From Roseateles sp. (GTDB taxonomy: Bacteria; Pseudomonadota; Gammaproteobacteria; Burkholderiales; Burkholderiaceae_C), in contig JAEUPJ010000033.1 of assembly GCA_016790285.1 (NCBI GenBank), forward strand, positions 1-64,000: a stretch of DNA of 64,000 nt, read 5' to 3'. The position numbers and the translations under genes are program-made. The notes below the pieces were generated by a model. It ran no database searches and was not told the origin of the DNA. It was given only the letters and a program-made list of their open reading frames with translations. Every line of letters begins with the position of its first letter. The first letter of the stretch is position 1. Below are positions 43,066-51,504 of the stretch, piece after piece.

Positions 43066-43673
43066 CGGGCAGGCCCCGGCTGCAGCGGCTCGGCCATCGC
43101 CACGATGGGCGCGGCGCGCAGCGCGGCCAGCCCCCCGGCGTCGATGCGCAGCAGCCAGGCGCCCGTCTCGGTCGGCCCGGCGACGATGCCGGCCTTCTCG
43201 GCCTGAAGCAGCTCGCGCACCGCCTGCTCGCTGGTGCCCGGCTTGAACATCACGAGGGCGTCGGCCACCACGGGCGCCGTTCCGGCCGCGGAGAGGCCCT
43301 GGTAGGCGGGCTCGTCCTGGCGCGTGGTGAGCAGCACACCCAGCAGCACCGCCACCGCGGCGCCCTGCAGGCCCAGGGCCCAGGGCATCCACCGCGGGGC
43401 GGGGGCTCGCTTGGGGCGCGCGGGCGTCATCAGCGCATGCATGCGCGCCAGGCCCGCCTCGACGTCGCCAACCGGGGCCGGCGTGCCGGCCACATGCATC
43501 AGCGTCTGCATGGGCTGCTCGGCGGCCATCTCCTGGCGGCAGGCCGTGCATTGCATCAGGTGCTGCTGCACCTGGGCCATCTCGGCATCGTCCAGCTGGC
43601 CACGGGCATACCAGGGCAGCAGCGCCTGCACGGCGGCATGCTCGTCCTGCTCCATCGGGATCACGGTACTCAT
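43062..43673 (-). CDS. Zinc-finger anti-sigma factor with prodomain-like periplasmic part
   Basis: A 203-residue single-pass membrane protein. H38-x3-C42-x2-C45 in HLMQCTACRQ is the zinc anti-sigma (ZAS/zf-HC2) motif that holds the ECF factor. A transmembrane helix lies near 97-117. The periplasmic part (ALVMFKPGTSEQAVRELLQ, GPTETGAWLLRI) resembles the N-terminal prodomain of fervidolysin-like subtilases. That resemblance, and the S8 gene directly downstream, suggests the protease and anti-sigma interact. Overlaps the sigma stop by 4 bp. Confidence 0.85.
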   Translation of the reverse strand: MSTVIPMEQDEHAAVQALLPWYARGQLDDAEMAQVQQHLMQCTACRQEMAAEQPMQTLMHVAGTPAPVGDVEAGLARMHALMTPARPKRAPAPRWMPWALGLQGAAVAVLLGVLLTTRQDEPAYQGLSAAGTAPVVADALVMFKPGTSEQAVRELLQAEKAGIVAGPTETGAWLLRIDAGGLAALRAAPIVAMAEPLQPGPAR

Positions 43674-44293
43674 CGCAGGTCTCCTTGATGACCGGCCAGG
43701 TCATCGAGCAGCTGGCGCAAGCGCCGCCGCGCATAAAACATCCGGGTCTTGACCGTCTCGGCCGGGCAGCCCACCACCTCGGCGATCTCGGCATAGGCCA
43801 TGTCGTGGAAGTAGCACAGCTCCACCACCGCGCGGTGCTCGGGCGAGAGCTCGGCCATGGCGCCCCGCAACCGGCCGCGCAGCTGGGCCAGGCCCAGGGT
43901 CTGCTCGGGGCCAGGGCCTGTGTCCACAGGCTCCTCGGCCTCTTCGGCATCCACCGGCAGGTCCTGGCGGCTCAGGGCCTTGAGGGCCTTGCGGTAGGCA
44001 ATGCCGAAGATCCAGGTGGAGAGCTTGCTGCGCCCGTCGAAGCTGTCGGCACGCTGCCAGACCACCAGCAGGGTGTCGTTGAGCACCTCTTCCAGCAGGT
44101 CGGCCTGGCGCAGCATGTGGGCCAGGAAACGCGACAGCCGCGGGTGGTAGAGCCGGTACAGGGCGTCGAACTCGGCGCGCCGGCCGCGCCGGATGCCCTC
44201 CAGCAGGCCCAGCTCCAGGGCCTCGGACGCGGGCCCACGCCCGGTGTCGGGCGCGTCATCGCGCTTTTTCTTGAGGTTGAGCCACTTCAACAT
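43670..44293 (-). CDS. ECF RNA polymerase sigma factor
   Basis: A 207-residue group 4 sigma factor. Region 2 spans about 35-100 (FDALYRLYHPRLSRFLAHM, DLLEEVLNDTLLVVWQRADSF, LSTWIFGIAYRKAL) and region 4 about 140-195 (LSPEHRAVVELCYFHDMAYAEIAEVVGCPAETVKTRMFYARRRL in segments). ATG at 44293 with AAGGA upstream. It is the first gene of its operon and its promoter carries the TTTGAACCT element, so it likely autoregulates. Linked anti-sigma, protease and porin follow. Confidence 0.93.
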   Translation of the reverse strand: MLKWLNLKKKRDDAPDTGRGPASEALELGLLEGIRRGRRAEFDALYRLYHPRLSRFLAHMLRQADLLEEVLNDTLLVVWQRADSFDGRSKLSTWIFGIAYRKALKALSRQDLPVDAEEAEEPVDTGPGPEQTLGLAQLRGRLRGAMAELSPEHRAVVELCYFHDMAYAEIAEVVGCPAETVKTRMFYARRRLRQLLDDLAGHQGDLR

Positions 44294-44310
44294 GGGGGTC
44301 CTTGGTTGCG

Positions 44311-44343
44311 CGTGTGTACCTGGGGGGCGCAAAAAGGTTCAAA
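44311..44343 (-). promoter_or_regulatory. ECF sigma promoter, copy 1, before the sigma gene
   Basis: On the minus strand TTTGAACCT (complement of 44335-44343), 15-bp spacer, GTACACACG (complement of 44311-44319). It differs from the other two copies at 2 of 18 element positions and the spacer length is the same. The start lies near 44305, 12 nt before the sigma ATG. Confidence 0.75.
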
Positions 44344-44381
44344 GCCATCGTAAGGGCGGCCGAGGCGCTATCGTTGCGCCC

Positions 44382-45554
44382 ATGAGCGACGCTGGCGCCT
44401 GGCCCCTGCAGAGTCCGCCCCTGGCCCCGGCCGGGGCAGGCGACGCGGGCGCCGACGCGCCGCCCCGGCTGGAGCCTGCGGGGCCGCGCGAATGGCGCGT
44501 GGCGGGCGACTGGACCGTGCTGGCCCTGCGCGAGCACTACGAGACCTTCCGCCAGCAGGTGGCCGCCGCCGTGGCCGGCGCCCCCGACGCGCTTTGGGAC
44601 CTGCGCGGCCTGCAGCGCCTGGACACCGCCGGCGCGCTGCTGCTGTGGCAGGGCTGGGGCCTGAAGCCGCCCGGCCGGCTGCTGTGGCTGCCGGAGCACG
44701 TGACGCTGTTCTCGCAGTTCATGCAGCCCACGGCGCTACCCCGGCGCCGCCCGAGCCTGGGCCCCGGCCTGGCGCTCGCCAGCCAGAAGCTGATGGCTTT
44801 CGCCCAGCACGGGGTGGACCTCGTCGCGCTGGTGGGCCGGCTGCTGCTGGACCTGCTGCGCATGCTGCGCCACCCGGGGCTGATCGGCTGGCGCGAGATT
44901 TCAGCCAACGTCTACCGCACCGGTGCCCAGGCGCTGCCGATCACGGCGCTGGTGGGGTTCCTCGTCGGGCTGACGCTGTCCTACCTGATCTCCAAGCAGC
45001 TCAAGGCCTATGGCGCGGACATCTTCGTCATCAACATCCTGGGCCTGGCGGTGCTGCGGGAGCTGGGGCCGCTGCTGGCGGCCATCATCGTGGCGGGGCG
45101 CTCGGGCTCGGCCATGACGGCGCAGATCGGCGTCATGCGGGTCACGCAGGAGCTGGACGCGCTGTCGGTGATGGGCATTTCCCACACCGTTCGGCTGGTG
45201 GCGCCCAAGGTGCTGGCGCTGGCGGTGTCGCTGCCGCTCGTGGCGCTGTGGACGAGCGCCCTCATGCTGCTGGGCGGCATGACGGCCGCGCGCGCGCAGC
45301 TCGGCATCGACCCGGTGCAGTTCCTGCACACCCTGCCCAGCGTCGTGGAGCCCGCCAACCTGTGGCTGGGCTGGAGCAAGTCGGTCATCTTCGGCGCGCT
45401 GATCGCGCTGCTGGCTTCTCACTTCGGGCTGCGCGTCAAGCCCAACACCGAGAGCCTCGGGCAGAGCGTGACGCAGTCGGTGGTGACGGCGATCACCCTC
45501 GTCATCGTCGTGGACGCGGTGTTCGCCGTGCTGTTCAGCAACGTGGGGATCTGA
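44382..45554 (+). CDS. mlaE: MlaE-type ABC permease with N-terminal STAS domain
   Basis: A 390-residue fusion. Residues about 30-120 form a STAS-like domain (WRVAGDWTVLALREH, DLRGLQRLDTAGALLL), normally the separate MlaB. Residues 150-390 are the MlaE permease with NVYRTGAQALPITALVGFLVG, MTAQIGVMRVTQELDALSVMGI and several TM helices. First of four genes for a retrograde or anterograde phospholipid transporter between inner and outer membranes. The ATG at 44382 lies 88 bp from the divergent sigma gene. Confidence 0.92.
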   Translation: MSDAGAWPLQSPPLAPAGAGDAGADAPPRLEPAGPREWRVAGDWTVLALREHYETFRQQVAAAVAGAPDALWDLRGLQRLDTAGALLLWQGWGLKPPGRLLWLPEHVTLFSQFMQPTALPRRRPSLGPGLALASQKLMAFAQHGVDLVALVGRLLLDLLRMLRHPGLIGWREISANVYRTGAQALPITALVGFLVGLTLSYLISKQLKAYGADIFVINILGLAVLRELGPLLAAIIVAGRSGSAMTAQIGVMRVTQELDALSVMGISHTVRLVAPKVLALAVSLPLVALWTSALMLLGGMTAARAQLGIDPVQFLHTLPSVVEPANLWLGWSKSVIFGALIALLASHFGLRVKPNTESLGQSVTQSVVTAITLVIVVDAVFAVLFSNVGI

Positions 45555-45558
45555 CGCC

Positions 45559-46401
45559 ATGGACGCCGTCATCGAAGTCGACAACGTGACCACGGCCTAC
45601 GGCGGGCACGTCATCCACCGCCATCTCAACCTGACGGTGCACCGGGGCGAGGTCATGGCGCTCATCGGCGGCTCGGGCTCGGGCAAGACGACCCTGCTGC
45701 GCCTGCTGCTCGGCCTGGAGGTGCCGCAGGCGGGCAGCGTGAAGATCTTCGGCCACCCGCTCGGGCGCTGCGCCGCGCGCGACCTGGAGCGCGTGCGCTA
45801 CCGCTGGGGCGTGCTGTTCCAGAGCGGCGCGCTGTTCTCGGCACTCAACGTGTTCGACAACATCGCCCTGCCGCTGCGCGAGCTCGGCAGCGTGCCGCGC
45901 GACCTGATCAAGCCGCTGGTGATGCTCAAGCTCGCGCAGGTGGGCCTCAAGCCCGAAGACGCGCTCAAGCGGCCGGCGGAGCTGTCGGGCGGCATGGTCA
46001 AGCGCGTGTCGCTGGCCCGCGCCCTCATCCTCGACCCGCAGCTGCTCTTCCTGGACGAGCCCACCGCCGGCCTGGACCCCGACAGCAGCAAGCAGTTCGT
46101 GAAGCTGCTGCGCCGGCTGCGCCAGGAGCTGGGCCTGACCGTCGTCATGGTCACGCACGACGTCGACACGCTGTTCGCCGTCGTCGACCGCGTGGCCGTG
46201 CTGGCCGACCAGCACATCGTCGCCTGCGGCCCGCTGGCCGAGGTGGCGCGCCTGCCCCACCCCTTCGTGCGCAACTTCTTCCTCGGCCATGTGGAGCGCT
46301 GCGCCGAGGACGACCTGCGCCGTTTCCGACTGAGCCTGGACGACACGTCCGACGACGGCGGCGTCCCGGCCGTCCTGCGCGGCGAAGAAGCCCTCCACTG
46401 A
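45559..46401 (+). CDS. mlaF: Mla-type ABC transporter ATPase
   Basis: A 280-residue ATP-binding protein. Walker A GGSGSGKTT near 35-43, Q-loop in VLFQSGALFSALNVFDN, signature LSGGMVKRVSLARAL, Walker B LLFLDEPTAGLDP, and a late H-loop VTHD near 197. It powers the lipid transporter together with the MlaE-like permease 4 bp upstream. Length and motif order are normal for MlaF. Confidence 0.93.
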   Translation: MDAVIEVDNVTTAYGGHVIHRHLNLTVHRGEVMALIGGSGSGKTTLLRLLLGLEVPQAGSVKIFGHPLGRCAARDLERVRYRWGVLFQSGALFSALNVFDNIALPLRELGSVPRDLIKPLVMLKLAQVGLKPEDALKRPAELSGGMVKRVSLARALILDPQLLFLDEPTAGLDPDSSKQFVKLLRRLRQELGLTVVMVTHDVDTLFAVVDRVAVLADQHIVACGPLAEVARLPHPFVRNFFLGHVERCAEDDLRRFRLSLDDTSDDGGVPAVLRGEEALH

Positions 46402-46411
46402 CCCGACCTCC

Positions 46412-47386
46412 ATGGAAAACAAAGCCCACGCCCTCGCCGCCGGTCTCTTCCTGCTGCTGCTCGGCCTGGCCCTGGCCGCCAGCGTCGCCTGGTTCCAGGG
46501 CGACCGCACCGAGCGCGTGCACTACACGGTCGTCGCCCGCAGCGGCGTGCCGGGGCTCAACCTCAAGGCGCCGGTCAAGCTGCGCGGCGTGGAGGTGGGG
46601 TATGTCGAGCGCATCGGCTTCGACCCGCAGGACCCGCGTCAGATCCTCGTGGACATCGCCGTGGACGCCGCCGCGCCCGTCTCGGCCGGCACGCACGCGC
46701 AACTCGGCCTGCAGGGCGTGACGGGCCTGTCCTTCGTGAGCCTGGAGGAGGCCGACGCGAGCGCGCCGCTGCGCCGCGCCCCGCCGGGGGCGCGCATTGC
46801 CTTGCGGCCCACGCTGCTGGACCGCCTGGCCGAGAGCGGGCCGGGGCTGGTCGCCGGCTTCGCAGAAACGGCCACGCGGCTCAATGCGCTGCTCAGCGAA
46901 GGCAACCGGGCGCAACTCGGCCGCACCCTGGCCGAGCTGGAGCAGGCAGCGACCGACACCCGACGCCTCATGACGGCCCTGCAGCCCGGCGCGCGCGCCC
47001 TGCCCGGCCTGCTGCAGGACGCCGATGCCGCCACGCTGCGCGCCGACGCCGCGCTGCGCCGGCTGGAGGCCCTGGCCGCCGACGGCCAGCAACTGGCCCA
47101 GGACCTCAAGGCCCGCGTCGCCGTGCTGGACCGTCTGGACGCGGCCGCCGCGCAAGTGCAGGCAACGAGCCGCAACCTCGAAGTGGCCCTGGTGGGGGAC
47201 ACACCCCCACGCACGCGCCCGCTGCTGGCCGACATCGGTGCGGCCAGCCGCAGCGTGGAGCGCGCCGCGACCGAGCTGGGCGAGCAGCCGCAAAGCCTGC
47301 TCTTCGGCCGCAGCGGCCGCCCGCCCGGGCCCGGCGAACCCGGCTTTGCCGACCGGCTCAAGGCGACCCAGGGGGTGCAACGATGA
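46412..47386 (+). CDS. mlaD: MCE/MlaD lipid-binding protein
   Basis: A 324-residue single-pass protein. TM near 7-28 (LAAGLFLLLLGLALAASVAWF), then the MCE domain with SGVPGLNLKAPVKLRGVEVG near 43-62 and LGLQGVTGLSFVSLEE. A long helical C-terminal tail follows. It forms the periplasmic ring that carries phospholipids. It overlaps the auxiliary lipoprotein start by 4 bp. Confidence 0.92.
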   Translation: MENKAHALAAGLFLLLLGLALAASVAWFQGDRTERVHYTVVARSGVPGLNLKAPVKLRGVEVGYVERIGFDPQDPRQILVDIAVDAAAPVSAGTHAQLGLQGVTGLSFVSLEEADASAPLRRAPPGARIALRPTLLDRLAESGPGLVAGFAETATRLNALLSEGNRAQLGRTLAELEQAATDTRRLMTALQPGARALPGLLQDADAATLRADAALRRLEALAADGQQLAQDLKARVAVLDRLDAAAAQVQATSRNLEVALVGDTPPRTRPLLADIGAASRSVERAATELGEQPQSLLFGRSGRPPGPGEPGFADRLKATQGVQR

Positions 47387-47958
47387 AGACGCTGCCCGCC
47401 CTGCTCGCCGCCAGCCTGCTGGCCGGTTGCGCCCTCACGCCCGCCGTGCCGGCCCGCAGCCTGTACGACCTGGGCCCGGCCGTGGACAACGCAGCGACAG
47501 CCGGCCCCCTGGCCTGGCGCATCGCCGACGTCACCGCTTCGCCCTCGGCGGCCGGCGACGGCATTGCCTACCGGCTGGCCTTCCAGCAGGCGCAGCGCCT
47601 GGAGCACTACCGCGACAGCCTCTGGGCCGCGCCACCGGCCGAGCTGCTGACGCAACGCCTGCGCGAACAGCTCGCCAGCGCGCCCGGCTGCGCGGGCCGC
47701 CCGCCGGCCCTGCTGACGGTGCACCTGGACGCGTTCGAGCAGGTCTTCAGCAGCCCGACCCAGAGCCAGGCCGTGCTGCGGGTGCACGCCACGCTCTGGC
47801 CCGCCGGCGCCAGCGCGCCGGCCCAGCAGCAGCATTGGCGGCTGGAGCGCCCGGCGGCCACGGCCGACGCCGACGGCGCGGTGCGGGCGCTGTCGCAGGC
47901 GGTCGACGCCTGGCTGCCCCAGCTCGCCAGCTGGGCGGCCGGCGCCGCCTGCCGCTGA
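47383..47958 (+). CDS. ABC-type transport auxiliary lipoprotein
   Basis: A 191-residue lipoprotein with lipobox LLAGC near residue 15 and the ABC_trans_aux fold (RSLYDLGPA start, WRIADVTASP, RLEHYRDSLWAAPPAELL). Such proteins replace MlaC/MlaB-like partners in the four-gene Mce systems of betaproteobacteria. Last gene of the transporter operon; it meets the convergent protease gene after 3 bp. Confidence 0.88.
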   Translation: MKTLPALLAASLLAGCALTPAVPARSLYDLGPAVDNAATAGPLAWRIADVTASPSAAGDGIAYRLAFQQAQRLEHYRDSLWAAPPAELLTQRLREQLASAPGCAGRPPALLTVHLDAFEQVFSSPTQSQAVLRVHATLWPAGASAPAQQQHWRLERPAATADADGAVRALSQAVDAWLPQLASWAAGAACR

Positions 47959-47961
47959 GCA

Positions 47962-49065
47962 TCAGGTCACCAGCAGCGACGTCACGCCCGTCTGCCCCGG
48001 GTGGTACAGGCGCAGCCGCACGTGGTAGCGCCGGCCGGCGAAGAGCTTGTAGGTGATGCTCGCGTTGCGGCTCTCGCCGCTGTCGTCGTCCGTGGCCAGA
48101 TGGCGAGGCACGCCGTTGACCTCCTCGAACAGGCCGAGCAGCGTGTCCGACGCCCCTTTGGTGGCGATCGTGAACCTGCGCGACTCGGCAGGCTTGAAGA
48201 GGTAGTCCACCTGCTGGCCGGCCGCCAGCGTGAGCGACACGGCCTTGAAGGCCTCCAGCACCGGCGTCTGCGCGGGCTGGCCCGGGTACCACTTCAGCAC
48301 CCAGTCCTTGTCGGACTTGGACAACGTGCCGGGGGGCACGAGGCCATTGACGTCGTAGGGCTCGGGTTCGTCGATGAGGCCGGGCTCGAATTCGTACTCC
48401 ATGATCGAGTCCGGGTCCCAGGAAGAGCCTTGCACGGCGCTGGTGTCGAGCTTCTGCAGGATGTTGCGGAAGGTCGTCTCGCGCGACCAGCTGTTGGGCG
48501 GCCTGCCGAGCGAGGCGTACACGGCCTCCTCGTGCCACTTGATGCCGGCGAACGGGTTCTGGTGCTCGTGCTCCATGCCCAGCACGTGGCCGAGTTCGTG
48601 CAGCGCGGTGCCGCGGCCGTAGGGCGTGGTGAGGTCCCAGCCGTAGACGGTGGTGGGCTCGTTGGTGGGCACGTTGAGCACGTCGCGCCCGACGGCGGAC
48701 GCGGAGCTGCCGTCGGCCTCCGAGTAGCCGACGCGCACCTCGGCCTCGCTGAGCGCTGCGACCTCCTGGAACACGAGCCCGATGCCTACGGCCTTCCAGG
48801 CCGCGAAGGCGGCGCGCACCGCATCGGCCTGCTTCTTGGGCACGGCGTAGTGGCCGCTCTTGAAAAAGGCGTAATGCAGCACCGTGCCGTTGAGCCACTT
48901 GCCGCGCGTGCGCAGGATGGCATTGACGCGGCGCGGGTCGCTGGCGATGAGCCCCGGCAGCGAGGGCGGCACGCGTGGCGGCGTGCTGCACAGGGGCTTT
49001 TGCCCGGGGCGGGCCGCGGGCCTGACGGGTTTGGCGGGTTTGGCGGGTTTGCTGGGCTTGGCCAT
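47962..49065 (-). CDS. Matrixin-like (metzincin) metalloprotease
   Basis: A 367-residue protein. The zinc site HELGHVLGMEH near 180-190 is HExxHxxGxxH. An M12/M10 catalytic domain fills about 50-275 and a C-terminal PPC-like beta domain (ESRRFTIATKG, YHVRLRLYHPG) about 290-367. The N-terminus is a Lys/Pro-rich tract encoded by 9-bp repeats and is not a clear signal peptide, which is odd for a secreted protease. GAGGAGA precedes the ATG at 49065. Single gene. Confidence 0.85.
   Translation of the reverse strand: MAKPSKPAKPAKPVRPAARPGQKPLCSTPPRVPPSLPGLIASDPRRVNAILRTRGKWLNGTVLHYAFFKSGHYAVPKKQADAVRAAFAAWKAVGIGLVFQEVAALSEAEVRVGYSEADGSSASAVGRDVLNVPTNEPTTVYGWDLTTPYGRGTALHELGHVLGMEHEHQNPFAGIKWHEEAVYASLGRPPNSWSRETTFRNILQKLDTSAVQGSSWDPDSIMEYEFEPGLIDEPEPYDVNGLVPPGTLSKSDKDWVLKWYPGQPAQTPVLEAFKAVSLTLAAGQQVDYLFKPAESRRFTIATKGASDTLLGLFEEVNGVPRHLATDDDSGESRNASITYKLFAGRRYHVRLRLYHPGQTGVTSLLVT
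49024..49059 (-). repeat. 9-bp repeats in the metalloprotease N-terminus
   Basis: Four 9-bp units (GACGGGTTT, GGCGGGTTT twice, GCTGGGCTT) encode a KPx-type repeat near the protein start. Length variation between strains would be expected. Confidence 0.65.
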
Positions 49066-49171
49066 GCGGGTCTCCTCACAAGGCTGCAAAGGCAGCCATG
49101 CCGCAGCATGGAACCGCGGCGGCCGCAACCCAATAGCAGGATTGAGGAAGATCCCTAGCTTGTGCCCGCCG

Positions 49172-49558
49172 TCAGGCTGCGGCGATGCACTCGATCTCGA
49201 CCCGCGCGCCCAGCGCCAGGCCGTTGCAGCCCAGCGCGCTGCGCGCGGGCAGCGGCGTGCTGCCGAAGAACTCGCGGTAGACCTCGTTGAAGGCGGGCCA
49301 CTCCGCCATGTCCGCCAGCATCACGGTGCAGCGCACGAGGTGCTGCAGGTCCAGCCCCTGGCCGCGCAGGATGGTGCGGATGTTCTCCAGCGTCTGCCGC
49401 GCCTCGGCGCGCAGGCCGCCCTCCACCAGGCGCAGCTGCCCCGGCACGTTGCCGAGCTGCCCTGACAGGTAGAGCATGTTCCCCACGCGCACGCCCTCCG
49501 GAAACGGCACGCTCGCCGGCACGACCTGGCCGCTGTTGAATCGCTGGATCTCACTCAT
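49172..49558 (-). CDS. RidA family protein
   Basis: A 128-residue YjgF/YER057c/UK114 protein, a trimeric enamine/imine deaminase that clears reactive 2-aminoacrylate-type intermediates. Signature VGNMLYLSGQLGNVPG near 25-40 and the C-terminal RSALGCNGLALGARVEIECIA. The catalytic Arg is in LPARSALG near 104. Last gene of a four-gene coupled operon, overlapping the amidohydrolase by 4 bp. A role next to amino-acid hydrolases is reasonable. Confidence 0.92.
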   Translation of the reverse strand: MSEIQRFNSGQVVPASVPFPEGVRVGNMLYLSGQLGNVPGQLRLVEGGLRAEARQTLENIRTILRGQGLDLQHLVRCTVMLADMAEWPAFNEVYREFFGSTPLPARSALGCNGLALGARVEIECIAAA

Positions 49559-51504
49559 GGCGGGCTCATTCCCAGGGCTTGTTCGAGGGCGGCGGGCTCG
49601 TAGATACGCCCGCCCTTGATGGTGCGATGCACGCGTCGCACGTCGCTCATGCGCTGCAGCGGGTCGCCGTCGATCAGCACCATGTCGGCCAGCTTGCCCG
49701 GCGTGATGCTGCCGCGGTCCCGCTCCACGCCGAGCACGCGCGCCGGCACGAGCGTGGCCAGGCGCAGCACCTGCGCGGGCGCAATGCCCGCCTGCGCGTA
49801 CAGCTCCAGCTCGCGATGCAGGCTGTAGCCGGCGAACCCGTCGCTGCCCGGCATGATCGTCACGCCGCCGTCGTGCAACGCCTTGAGCATGCGCAGCAGC
49901 CCGGGCAGGGCCTGGGCATACACGGCCTCCTTGCCCGCCGGCACGGCCACGGCGCCCGAGAGCTGGCGGCGCTTGACCACCGCCGGGAAGCGCTGCACCA
50001 CAGGCCGCAGCGCCGGGGCGGCCCGCGCGGGCTCACCCGAGAACAGGCCCTCCAGCACCACCATCGTCGGGTCCAGCACCGTGTGGTGCTCGCGCAGGAA
50101 GGTGACGAACTCGGCGAAGCGCCCGTCGCTGAAGTCGAACTGCGCGAGGCGGTCGGCCAGCACGGTGTAGCGGTCGCGCGTGCGCGTGTCCTTCACGTCG
50201 GGGAAGAAGTTCAGCAGGATGAAGTTCAGGTGCTGGATCTCGTCCGCCCCGGCCTCCACGAAGGCGCGCGCGTACGTGAAGGCGGGCACGTGGCCGCTCA
50301 CGCGCAGGCCGCGCTCGTGCGCGCGCTCGGCCACCGTCTCCACCAGTGCAGGGCTGAACGAGGAGTAGATCTTGACCTGCGCATAGCCGCGGTCCGCGTA
50401 CCAGTCGACCGCGGCGCGGGCCTTCTCGGCGTTGTCGACCTTCACGTCGGTGGGCCCGGCCAGCGGCCCGACGCCTTCGATGATGCCGGCCAGCAGCACG
50501 CGCGGGCCGAGCTCCGTGCCGGCGTCAAAGCGCTTCACGCGGGCCAGCATGGGCTCGTTGTCGTTGGCCATGTCGCGCGCGCTCGTCACGCCGGCGATGA
50601 GGTCGAACACGCCATCGACGTTGCTGAAATGCTGGTGCACGTCCCACAGGCCCGGCATCAGGAAGCGGCCGGCGGCGTCCAGCACCTCGGCGTCGGGCGG
50701 CGCGGCCACATCGGCGTCCGGGCCCACGCGCACGATGCGCTCGCCACGCACGAGCACGCTGGTGCCCTCGCGCACGGCAAGGTGCTCGGGGTCGAACAGG
50801 CGCGCGCCGCGGATCAGCAGCGCACCGCGTGGCGTGTGGGTGTGCTGACGGGCCAGCTGCGCATGCCAGGCCTGGGCGGCGGCCTGCTGCGCGGCCTGCA
50901 GTGGCGCGAGCTGTGGCGCCGCATCGGCGTCCAGCACCTCGAACCAGTCGTCGACGACTGCAGCCGTGTCGCCGTTCTCGTGCAGCCACACCGGCACGGG
51001 CGTGAACTCGATGCCCCGCACGCTCACCAGGCGCAGCGCCCCGTGGCGCGGCCCGGGCTCCAGCCGCGCCTCCCCGGCAGGCAGCAGCGGCAGGCGCTGG
51101 CCGGGCGCCTTCAGCAGCGCGCGGGCCAGCACGCCCAGGAACTCCGGCGGCGGGTTGGCCGGCAGGTAGAAGCCCGGCGCGCGTGTCTCGCCCGATTCGA
51201 TGCGGTTGTGCCAGCGGGCCAGGCCGGCCGCGTCGCGCTCGAAGCGTTCGGTGAACTCGACCTTCCAGTAGTCGTTGCCCCGGGCCTCGTAGGCCAGCGG
51301 CAGGCCGGCCGCATCGAGGCGCCAGCGCGCCTGGATGACGTCTCCCCGGCCGCGGTCGTTGAAGCGGTAGTCGGCCACCGTCGTGCCGTCCGGCGCCAGC
51401 GTGACGACCTGCGTGCCGGCCAGGTTGCCGTGGATCTGCACGCGGTCCTCCCGGGCGCAGGCCGCGCCCGCGACGAACGCCAGGGCGAGCAGCAGCCGCC
51501 TCAT
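49555..51504 (-). CDS. Secreted amidohydrolase
   Basis: A 649-residue protein: short signal (LLLALAFVAGAACA), an N-terminal beta-rich region of roughly 220 residues, then an amidohydrolase barrel with HxH in LWDVHQHFSNVDG near 310, SGHVPAF and EIQHLNFI, and IMPGSDGF. The last part has TLVPARVLGVERDRGSITPGKLADMVLIDGDP. It resembles imidazolonepropionase/prolidase-like CN hydrolases. It lies between the M19 peptidase and RidA genes with 4-bp overlaps. Substrate unknown, perhaps a peptide or cyclic dipeptide. Confidence 0.85.
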   Translation of the reverse strand: MRRLLLALAFVAGAACAREDRVQIHGNLAGTQVVTLAPDGTTVADYRFNDRGRGDVIQARWRLDAAGLPLAYEARGNDYWKVEFTERFERDAAGLARWHNRIESGETRAPGFYLPANPPPEFLGVLARALLKAPGQRLPLLPAGEARLEPGPRHGALRLVSVRGIEFTPVPVWLHENGDTAAVVDDWFEVLDADAAPQLAPLQAAQQAAAQAWHAQLARQHTHTPRGALLIRGARLFDPEHLAVREGTSVLVRGERIVRVGPDADVAAPPDAEVLDAAGRFLMPGLWDVHQHFSNVDGVFDLIAGVTSARDMANDNEPMLARVKRFDAGTELGPRVLLAGIIEGVGPLAGPTDVKVDNAEKARAAVDWYADRGYAQVKIYSSFSPALVETVAERAHERGLRVSGHVPAFTYARAFVEAGADEIQHLNFILLNFFPDVKDTRTRDRYTVLADRLAQFDFSDGRFAEFVTFLREHHTVLDPTMVVLEGLFSGEPARAAPALRPVVQRFPAVVKRRQLSGAVAVPAGKEAVYAQALPGLLRMLKALHDGGVTIMPGSDGFAGYSLHRELELYAQAGIAPAQVLRLATLVPARVLGVERDRGSITPGKLADMVLIDGDPLQRMSDVRRVHRTIKGGRIYEPAALEQALGMSPP

